The notes under the pieces were generated by a model. It saw nothing but the letters and a program-made list of their open reading frames with translations. It was not told where the DNA came from and did not search any database. Positions 56,507 through 64,000 of a DNA stretch of 64,000 bases are shown one piece after another. The position numbers were made by a program, and so were the translations under genes. Each line of letters opens with the position of its first letter. Position 1 is the stretch's first letter. The stretch comes from Pseudomonas putida (GTDB taxonomy: Bacteria > Pseudomonadota > Gammaproteobacteria > Pseudomonadales > Pseudomonadaceae), in the NCBI GenBank assembly GCA_041071465.1, contig CP163498.1:3180001-3244000 (forward strand). Reading direction: 5' to 3'.

Positions 56507-57865
56507 ATGCAAGACCAGAGCACGCCCGAGCGGTTACAGCGCGGGCTGAAGAATCGCCATATCCAGCTGATCGCGCTGGGCGGGGCCATCGGTACCGGGT
56601 TGTTTCTGGGCATCGCCCAGACCATCCAGCTGGCCGGCCCCTCCGTGCTGCTGGGCTATGCCATCGCCGGCCTGATGGCCTTTCTGATCATGCGCCAGTT
56701 GGGCGAAATGGTCGTGGAAGAGCCGGTCGCCGGTAGTTTCAGCCACTTCGCCCACCAGTACTGGAGCGAGTTCGCCGGCTTCGTTTCGGGGTGGAATTAC
56801 TGGGTGGTGTACGTGCTGGTCGGCATGGCCGAACTGACGGCGGTCGGCATCTACGTGCAGTACTGGTGGCCGGAGTTTCCTACCTGGGCCACCGCGGCGA
56901 TCTTCTTCGTGGCGATCAACCTGATCAACCTGACCCAGGTGAAGGTCTACGGCGAGATGGAGTTCTGGTTCGCCCTGGTCAAGGTGGTGGCCATCGTCAG
57001 CATGATCGGCTTTGGCGCCTGGCTGTTGAGCAGCGGCCATGGCGGCCCGGATGCCAGCGTGGCCAACCTGTGGCAGTACGGCGGCTTCTTCCCTAACGGC
57101 GTCAGCGGCTTGGTGATGGCCTTGGCGGTGATCATGTTCTCGTTCGGCGGCCTGGAGCTGGTGGGTATCACCGCCGCCGAAGCCGACAACCCCCGCCAGA
57201 GCATCCCCAAAGCCACCAACCAAGTGGTGTACCGCATCCTGATCTTCTACATCGGTGCCCTGGCGGTGCTGTTGTCGCTGTACCCGTGGCAGAAGGTAGT
57301 GCAGGGCGGTAGCCCGTTCGTGATGATCTTCCATGAGCTGGACAGCGACCTGGTGGCGACCATCCTCAATATCGTGGTGCTGACGGCTGCGCTGTCGGTG
57401 TACAACAGCTGTGTGTACGCCAACAGCCGCATGCTGTTCGGCCTGGCTAGCCAAGGTGATGCGCCGCGCCAGCTGCTGAAGGTAAGCCGCAGCGGTGTAC
57501 CGCTGACCGCGCTGGGCGTGTCGGCCTTCGCGACCGGCCTGTGCGTGCTGATCAACTACCTGATGCCGGGCGAGGCCTTTGGCTTGCTGATGGCGCTGGC
57601 GGTGTCGGCGCTGGTGATCAACTGGGCGAGCATCAGCATTACTCATCTGAAATTCCGCAAGGCCAAGCTGGCTGCCGGCATCATCCCCTTCTACAAAAGC
57701 CTGGGGCACCCGCTGACCAACTACCTGTGTCTGGCGTTCATCGTGCTGATATTGGTGGTGATGTACCTGACCCCGCCGATTCGCATCTCGGTGATGCTGA
57801 TCCCGGCTTGGATTGCCGTACTGTGGGTGGCCTTCAAGCTGAAGAAGGCTCGCCAGGCCAAATAG
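56507..57865 (+). CDS. aroP: Aromatic amino acid permease AroP
   Basis: 452 residues, APC superfamily, 12 transmembrane helices. The N-terminal RGLKNRHIQLIALGGAIGTG, QLGEMVVEEPVAGSFSHFA, AALSVYNSCVY-NSRMLFGLA and LMALAVSALVINWASIS follow E. coli AroP closely. Imports Phe, Tyr and Trp by proton symport. Terminator palindrome downstream. Confidence 0.88.
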   Translation: MQDQSTPERLQRGLKNRHIQLIALGGAIGTGLFLGIAQTIQLAGPSVLLGYAIAGLMAFLIMRQLGEMVVEEPVAGSFSHFAHQYWSEFAGFVSGWNYWVVYVLVGMAELTAVGIYVQYWWPEFPTWATAAIFFVAINLINLTQVKVYGEMEFWFALVKVVAIVSMIGFGAWLLSSGHGGPDASVANLWQYGGFFPNGVSGLVMALAVIMFSFGGLELVGITAAEADNPRQSIPKATNQVVYRILIFYIGALAVLLSLYPWQKVVQGGSPFVMIFHELDSDLVATILNIVVLTAALSVYNSCVYANSRMLFGLASQGDAPRQLLKVSRSGVPLTALGVSAFATGLCVLINYLMPGEAFGLLMALAVSALVINWASISITHLKFRKAKLAAGIIPFYKSLGHPLTNYLCLAFIVLILVVMYLTPPIRISVMLIPAWIAVLWVAFKLKKARQAK

Positions 57866-57871
57866 GCAAGG

Positions 57872-57917
57872 CAGTACCAGCCTCTTCGCGGGCGTGACCG
57901 CGAAGAGGCTGGTACTG
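57872..57917. terminator. Bidirectional terminator palindrome after aroP
   Basis: Perfect 20-base stem from CAGTACCAGCCTCTTCGCGG to its complement with a 6-base loop (GCGTGA). Lies between convergent aroP and the CMD gene. Confidence 0.75.
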
Positions 57918-57929
57918 GAAAAGGCTGCG

Positions 57930-58304
57930 TCAGCCTTGGTAGCTGTCGATCACTTCCTGCGCGGCCCTGAAGGCATCAATCGCCGCCGGCACGCCCGCAT
58001 ACACTGCACAATGCAGCAACGCCTCGCGGATTTCCTCGACCGTACAGCCATTGTTCAACGCCCCGCGCACATGCCCCTTGAGCTCCTGCGGGCACTTCAG
58101 TGCCGTCAGCGTGGCCAAGGTAATCAGGCTGCGAGTCTTCAGAGGTAATCCGTCACGCGCCCACACACTGCCCCAGGCATGTTCATTGACGAAGTCCTGC
58201 AGCGGCTGGGTGAAGTCGGTGGCATTGCCCAGTGCGCGATCGACGAATGCATCGCCCATTACCTGACGGCGAATTTGCTCGCCGGTCTTGTTGCTATCAG
58301 CCAT
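57930..58304 (-). CDS. Carboxymuconolactone decarboxylase-family protein
   Basis: 124 residues from MADSNKTGEQIRRQ with AAGGAAA upstream; the longer frame to 58382 is rejected. CMD/AhpD-like fold (FVNEHAWGSVWARDGLPLKTRSLITLA, GHVRGALNNGCTVEEIREALLHCAVYAG). The Cys before EEI and the His-Cys of LLHC are typical of this family. Could be a gamma-carboxymuconolactone decarboxylase (pcaC) or a peroxidase-like member; no other pca gene is adjacent, so the specific role is open. Confidence 0.85.
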   Translation of the reverse strand: MADSNKTGEQIRRQVMGDAFVDRALGNATDFTQPLQDFVNEHAWGSVWARDGLPLKTRSLITLATLTALKCPQELKGHVRGALNNGCTVEEIREALLHCAVYAGVPAAIDAFRAAQEVIDSYQG

Positions 58305-58314
58305 GTTGTTTTCC

Positions 58315-59400
58315 TTAGTGTTGGCGGCGCCAGGCACGTACGGTGGTGTACAGCAACACCATGGCGAGCACCGGCAGTACATAGAACAGCATCAATCGTT
58401 CCAGGCGGCCGGCCAGCGGCATGCCCATGGTAAAGGCTGCCACATGCAGGCCATAGACCAGGTACAGGCAAAGAAACACCAGGCCTTCGGCGCGGGTGAT
58501 GCGGTAGCCGGAATAGAACACTGGCAGGCTCAATAGGGCAACGCCGAGCATTACAGGCAAGTCGAAAGACAGCGCGTTGGGCGAGATCGACAGCGGTTCT
58601 GGGGCGATCAGCGCGGTCAGGCCCAGCACGGCCAGCAGGTTGAACAGGTTGCTGCCGATGACCGTGCCCACGGCAATCTCCCGTTCGCCACGCAGGGCGG
58701 CAATCAGCGCTGCGGCCAGCTCCGGCAGGGAGGTGCAGACGGCGACGACTGTCAGGCCGATGATGCGCTCGGACAGGCCCAGGTCGGTAGCCACTTCGAC
58801 GGCGGCTTCCAGCAGTAAGTGGCCCGCCAGGCTCAGCAGGCCAAGGCCGACCAACACCTGCAGCAGCGTGCCTGACCAGAAGCGCCCGGCGCTGGACCTG
58901 GCAGCATCCGGGGCGGGGTAAGTGCGTGCATAGTGGCGGGACTGGTGCCAGAGCATTGCCAGGTAACCAGCCAGGCCCAGCAGTAGCAGTGCCCCTTCCA
59001 CTCGGCCCAGGTGACCGTTGGTGGACAATGCGTACACCAGCCCGCTGGCGATGATCATCAACGGAATGTCCAGGCGCACCAGTTGGCGTGACACGCGCAG
59101 CGGGATGATCAGCGCGGCCAGGCCAAGAATGACCAGGATGTTGAAGATGTTGCTGCCGACCACGCTGCCGACCGCCACATCGGGTGCTCCCTGGTAGGCA
59201 GCCTGCAGGCTCACGGTCAATTGTGGCGCGGTACTGCCGAACGCCACCAGGCTCAGGCCGATGATCAGTGGGCGCACGTGCAGGCGCTGTGCCAGGCGCA
59301 ACGCGGCGCGCACCAGTAGCTCGGCGCCGCCGATCAGCAACAGCAGGGCAATGCCCAGTTGCAGCAGGCTAAAGGTGGGAAGGGTGGCCAGGTCGAAAAT
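58315..59400 (-). CDS. Sodium/calcium exchanger-family cation antiporter, probable ATT start
   Basis: CaCA family with two inverted halves. Each half carries an alpha-repeat (LVAFGSTAPQLTVSL; VAVCTSLPELAAAL) and a GSNIFN/GSNLFN motif. The shortest usable start (TTG, 59340) would cut the first transmembrane helix. Extending in frame to ATT at 59400 adds IFDLATLPTFSLLQLGIALL, restores it, and lies 7 bases after AGGAG. The extended product is 361 residues. It follows rlpA by 18 bases and precedes the CMD gene by 10. Confidence 0.82.
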   Translation of the reverse strand: MFDLATLPTFSLLQLGIALLLLIGGAELLVRAALRLAQRLHVRPLIIGLSLVAFGSTAPQLTVSLQAAYQGAPDVAVGSVVGSNIFNILVILGLAALIIPLRVSRQLVRLDIPLMIIASGLVYALSTNGHLGRVEGALLLLGLAGYLAMLWHQSRHYARTYPAPDAARSSAGRFWSGTLLQVLVGLGLLSLAGHLLLEAAVEVATDLGLSERIIGLTVVAVCTSLPELAAALIAALRGEREIAVGTVIGSNLFNLLAVLGLTALIAPEPLSISPNALSFDLPVMLGVALLSLPVFYSGYRITRAEGLVFLCLYLVYGLHVAAFTMGMPLAGRLERLMLFYVLPVLAMVLLYTTVRAWRRQH

Positions 59401-59418
59401 GGTCGGACTCCTGTCGCG

Positions 59419-59793
59419 TCAGTCGCTAAGCCCTTGTACTCGCACGCGCGCTGTTCCGCTACGGAGCATGCCGATTTTTTCTGCTGCGGCGCGAGACAAG
59501 TCGATCAATCGGCCACGGGTGTGCGGGCCTCGGTCGTTGATGCGTACCACCACGCTGCGCTGGTTGGCCATGTTGGTGACCAGTACGCGGGTACCGAAAG
59601 GCAGGCTGCGGTGGGCGGCGGTAAGGCCGTGCTGGTTGAATGGTTCGCCGCTGGCGGTGCGTTTGCCGTGGTGGCGCGAGCCGTAATAGGAAGCGGTGCC
59701 CGTCTGGTCGTAACCGCGTGGGTCGATGTCGTGGCTGGCGCAGCCGGCCAGGAAGGAGAAGAGGGCCAGTGTGCCGAGGGATCGTTTTAGCAA
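59419..59793 (-). CDS. RlpA-like septal lipoprotein (short form)
   Basis: 124 residues from TTG at 59793 (AGGAG 10 bases upstream); gives lipobox LALFSFLAGC with acylated Cys18. Double-psi beta-barrel with GTASYYGSRHHGKRTASGEPF, RVLVTNMANQRSVVVRINDRGPHTRGRLIDLS, the RlpA lytic transglycosylase signature. It lacks the SPOR domain that targets RlpA to septa. First gene before the exchanger. Confidence 0.85.
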   Translation of the reverse strand: MLKRSLGTLALFSFLAGCASHDIDPRGYDQTGTASYYGSRHHGKRTASGEPFNQHGLTAAHRSLPFGTRVLVTNMANQRSVVVRINDRGPHTRGRLIDLSRAAAEKIGMLRSGTARVRVQGLSD

Positions 59794-59818
59794 GTCAGGT
59801 GCTCTCCTAGCGCGGCCA

Positions 59819-59900
59819 TTCGCGGCAACAGCCGCTTCCAAAGCTACGGCGCAGCCCTTGGGCGCGTCGCCGTAGCTTTGGAAGCGGCTGTTGCCGCGAA
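59819..59900. repeat. 33-base perfect inverted repeat of a second REP type
   Basis: Arms at 59819-59851 and 59868-59900 are exact reverse complements over 33 bases with a 16-base spacer. Each starts TTCGCGGCAACAGCCGCTTC and then ends in AAGCTACGGCG. The core differs from the CTCCCACAGG REP group elsewhere in this window. It lies between rlpA and gatB. Confidence 0.88.
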
Positions 59901-59939
59901 CGAGGGCAAAGCCCTCGCAGCATTACGGGGGTAAAACAA

Positions 59940-61385
59940 TCACCCTTCGAGCTTGGCTTTGAGCAATTGGTTCACCTGCCCCGGGTTGGCCTTGCCTTTG
60001 GAAGCTTTCATGGCCTGGCCGACGAAGAAGCCGAACATCTTGCCGCGTTTGGCCTCATCGGCTGCGCGGTACTGTTCGACCTGCTCGGCATTGGCTGCCA
60101 GCATTTCGTCGAGCATCTTGTCGATCGCACCGGTGTCGGTAACCTGTTTCAGGCCCTTGCTGTCGATGATGCTGTCGGCATCGCCTTCACCGGCGGCCAT
60201 GGCCTCGAACACGGTCTTGGCGATTTTGCCGCTGATGGTGTTGTCGCGAATGCGCAGCAGCATGCCGCCCAGTTGCGCGGCGCTGACCGGCGCCTGGTCG
60301 ATTTCGACACCCAGCTTGTTCAGCAGGCTGCCCAGTTCGACCATGACCCAGTTGGCCGCCAGCTTGGCGTCGCCACCGATCTTCACTACCTCTTCGAAGT
60401 AATCTGCCTGTTCGCGGCTGGAGGCCAACACGTTGGCGTCGTATGCCGACAGGCCGTACTGGCTCTGGAAACGCTCGACTTTCTGTGGCGGCAGCTCTGG
60501 CAGGCCGGCGCGAATGGTGTCGAGGAAGCTGTCCTCGATCACCACCGGCAGCAGGTCCGGGTCGGGGAAGTAGCGATAGTCGTTGGCTTCCTCCTTGCTG
60601 CGCATGGAGCGGGTTTCGTCTTTGTTCGGGTCGTACAGGCGGGTTTCCTGCACCACCTTGCCGCCGTCTTCGATCAAGTCGATCTGGCGTTGGATTTCGC
60701 TGTTGATCGCGCGCTCGATGAAGCGGAACGAGTTGACGTTCTTGATCTCGCAGCGGGTGCCGAACTCGGTCTGGCCTTTCGGGCGGATCGACACGTTGCA
60801 GTCGCAACGCAGCGAACCTTCGGCCATGTTGCCATCGCAGATGCCCAGGTAACGTACCAGCGCGTGGATCGCCTTGACGTAAGCCACGGCTTCCTTGGCG
60901 CTGCGCATGTCAGGCTCGGAGACGATTTCCAGCAGTGGCGTGCCGGCACGGTTCAAGTCGATGCCGGTGGAGCCGCTGAAGTCTTCGTGCAGGCTCTTGC
61001 CGGCGTCTTCTTCCAGGTGCGCACGGGTTACGCCGATGCGCTTGATGGTGCCGTCTTCCAGGGCGATGTCCAGGTGGCCCTTGCCGACGATCGGCAGGTC
61101 CATCTGGCTGATCTGGTAGCCCTTGGGCAGGTCCGGGTAGAAGTAGTTCTTGCGCGCGAACACGTTGCGCTTGCCGATTTCGGCGTCGATGGCCAGGCCG
61201 AACATGCACGCCATGCGCACGGCTTCCTGGTTCAGCACCGGCAGTACACCGGGCATGCCCAGGTCAACCAGGCTGGCCTGGGTGTTCGGCTCGGAGCCAA
61301 AGGTGGTGGCGCTGCCGGAGAAAATCTTCGACTGGGTGGCGAGCTGAGTGTGGATTTCCAGCCCGATCACAACTTCCCATTGCAT
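59940..61385 (-). CDS. gatB: Asp/Glu-tRNA amidotransferase subunit B
   Basis: 481 residues. Kinase/tRNA-binding subunit that phosphorylates Glu- or Asp-tRNA before amidation ([58 protein letters not shown]), with the C-terminal YqeY-like domain. Needed because this organism probably lacks an AsnRS and/or GlnRS path for some tRNA. Overlaps none; 11 bases from gatA. Confidence 0.97.
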
Positions 61386-61396
61386 GTGTGAATTCC

Positions 61397-62848
61397 TCAG
61401 AAGCCGTTGGGGGCGCGGGTGTGCCAGTCGGTCACTTGCTGGTAGCGGTGCGCGACGTTGAGCAAGCGGCCTTCCTGGAAGTACGGCGCCAGCAGTTGCA
61501 CGCCGACTGGCAGGCCGTCGACGAAGCCAGCGGGCATCGACAGGCCCGGCAGGCCCGCCAGGTTGGCGGTGATGGTGTAGACGTCTTCCAGGTAGGCGGC
61601 GACCGGGTCGCTGCTCTTGGCGCCGAGCTTCCAGGCCGGGTTTGGCGTGGTCGGGCCGAGGATCAGGTCGACATCGTTGAAGGCGGCCATGAAGTCGTTC
61701 TTGATCAGGCGGCGGATTTGCTGCGCCTTCACGTAGTAGGCGTCGTAGTAGCCCGCCGACAGCGCGTAGGTGCCGACCATGATGCGGCGCTGTACTTCAA
61801 CGCCGAAGCCTTCGCCGCGGGAACGCTTGTACAGGTCGGTGAGGTCTTTGGGCTCTTCGCAGCGGTAGCCGAAGCGCACGCCGTCGAAGCGCGACAGGTT
61901 GGAAGAGGCTTCAGCCGGGGCGATCACGTAGTAGGCCGGGATGGCGTGCTGCATGTTCGGCAGGCTGATTTCCTTGACCACCGCACCGAGCTTTTCCAGC
62001 TCCTTGACGCTGGCCTGGACCAGTTCGGCGATGCGTGGGTCGAGGCCTGCGCCAAAGTACTCTTTCGGCAGGCCGATGCGCAGGCCCTGCAGCGAAGCGT
62101 TCAGGTTGGCGCTGTAGTCCGGCACTGGCTCTTCGATGCTGGTGGAGTCCTTGGCGTCGAAACCGGCCATGCCTTGCAGCAGCAGGGCGCAGTCCTCGGC
62201 GGTGCGGGCCAGCGGGCCGCCCTGGTCGAGGCTGGAGGCGTAGGCGATCATGCCCCAGCGCGACACACGACCGTACGTCGGCTTGAGGCCGGTGAGGTTG
62301 GTCAGTGCAGCTGGCTGGCGGATCGAGCCGCCGGTGTCGGTACCGGTGGTGGCGGGCAGCAGGCGCGCGGCCACTGCAGCGGCCGAGCCACCGGACGAGC
62401 CGCCGGGTACGTGCTCGAGGTTCCACGGGTTCTTCACCGCGCCGTAGTGGCTGGATTCGTTGGCCGAACCCATGGCGAATTCGTCCATGTTGGTCTTGCC
62501 CAGGGTGACCATGCCGGCTTCGGCCAGCTTGGCGACCACGGTGGCGTCATACGGCGCCTTGAAGTTGTCGAGCATCTTCGAGCCGCAGCTGGTGCGTACG
62601 CCGTTGGTGCAGAACAGGTCTTTGTGGGCGATCGGCGCCCCCAGCAGCGCGCCGGTTTCGCCAGCGGCGCGACGGGCGTCGGCGGCACGTGCCTGGCCCA
62701 GGGCCAGGTCTTCGGTGACGCTGATGAAGCTGTTGATCTGCGGGTCGAGCTGTTTGATGCGCGCCAGCAGCGCGCGGGTCAGCTCTTCGGAAGAAAACGA
62801 TTTGTCGGCGAGTCCGCGGGCGATCTCGGCCAGGGTAAATTGATGCAT
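61397..62848 (-). CDS. gatA: Asp/Glu-tRNA amidotransferase subunit A
   Basis: 483 residues. Amidase-signature enzyme that frees ammonia from glutamine. The Ser-cisSer-Lys triad is present: Lys in [12 protein letters not shown], Ser in [14 protein letters not shown] and Ser in [14 protein letters not shown] preceded by AGGGAT-type sequence; gatC lies 15 bases upstream. Confidence 0.97.
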
Positions 62849-62863
62849 GGCAGGTTCTATCCC

Positions 62864-63151
62864 TTACTCGATGACTTTGGGAACCAGGTACAGACCGCTT
62901 TCGGTCGACGGTGCGATCGCCTGGTAGGCGTCGCGCTGGTTGCTTTCGGTGACCTGGTCAGGGCGCAGGCGCTGGCTGGCCTCCAGCGGGTGGGCCAGTG
63001 GCTCGATGCCAGTGGTGTCGACCGCTTGCATCTGGTCTACAAGGCCGAGAATGCTGTTCAGGGCGTCGGTAATGCGTGGCAGTTCGCCATCATTGAGGCC
63101 CAGGCGGGCCAGATGGGCGATCTTTTCCACGTCGCAGCGTTCAAGCGCCAT
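62864..63151 (-). CDS. gatC: Asp/Glu-tRNA amidotransferase subunit C
   Basis: 95 residues from [19 protein letters not shown] with GGAG upstream; the ATG seven codons earlier has no family support. Small clamp that stabilises GatA-GatB ([31 protein letters not shown]). First gene of gatCAB, divergent from mreB. Confidence 0.96.
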
Positions 63152-63179
63152 GAGGATCTCCAAGGGAAACAAAGAACGG

Positions 63180-64000
<821 letters not shown>

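Noticed and set aside
31853..59900. Repeated palindromes considered as a CRISPR array
   Set aside because: The copies are dispersed, inverted, and between genes, not direct repeats with uniform spacers; they are REP elements and terminators.

Overview
The window is chromosomal DNA from a Pseudomonas, most likely of the P. putida group. It is GC-rich and densely packed. Gene order and protein sequences match that lineage: trmJ-cysE-iscRSUA-hscBA-fdx-iscX, ndk-rlmN-pilF-rodZ-ispG-hisS-yfgM-bamB-der, piuA/piuC with a Sel1 gene and speC, fecIRA, prfC, dpp/opdP, roxSR, and gatCAB beside mreB. P. putida-type REP palindromes are scattered between genes. I see no rRNA or tRNA gene, prophage, insertion sequence, CRISPR array or integron, so this is core genome rather than a genomic island.

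Layout. 1-7.4 kb: tRNA methylation (trmJ), cysteine synthesis (cysE) and the Fe-S cluster operon with an IscR operator. 7.4-16.8 kb: a house-keeping operon for nucleotide, RNA-modification, cell-shape, isoprenoid, histidyl-tRNA, outer-membrane and ribosome-assembly functions; its first gene, ndk, is frameshifted here. 16.9-18.8 kb: an aminotransferase/omega-amidase pair. 18.9-31.8 kb: iron. It holds a PiuA-type siderophore receptor with a PepSY-flavodoxin reductase and PiuC, then ornithine decarboxylase, then a complete ferric-citrate FecIRA system. 31.9-35.4 kb: an Opu-type osmolyte ABC transporter whose second permease is frameshifted. 35.9-41.6 kb: release factor 3 and a small amine-related cluster (PotF-like binding protein, cupin, FAD oxidoreductase, SnoaL-AraC regulator), then a 24-residue membrane protein. 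41.6-52.3 kb: a dipeptide transporter with three DppA-type binding proteins and the OpdP porin. 52.6-55.4 kb: a SIMPL protein and the redox two-component system RoxSR. 55.5-64 kb: two transporters, a CMD protein, a cation exchanger, RlpA, the GatCAB amidotransferase and the start of mreB.

The most notable direct observations are three single-base losses that break otherwise well-conserved genes: ndk, the C-terminus of the PepSY reductase, and the Opu permease. Two fall in G/C homopolymers and the third may fall in a T run, so sequencing error must be excluded before any is called a real mutation. Other points are a -10 box inside the loop of the terminator-like hairpin before ndk, large perfect inverted repeats (REPIN-like), a probable ATT start codon, and an orphan 177-residue protein with no recognisable family. 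I did not find a convincing novel defence or mobile system.
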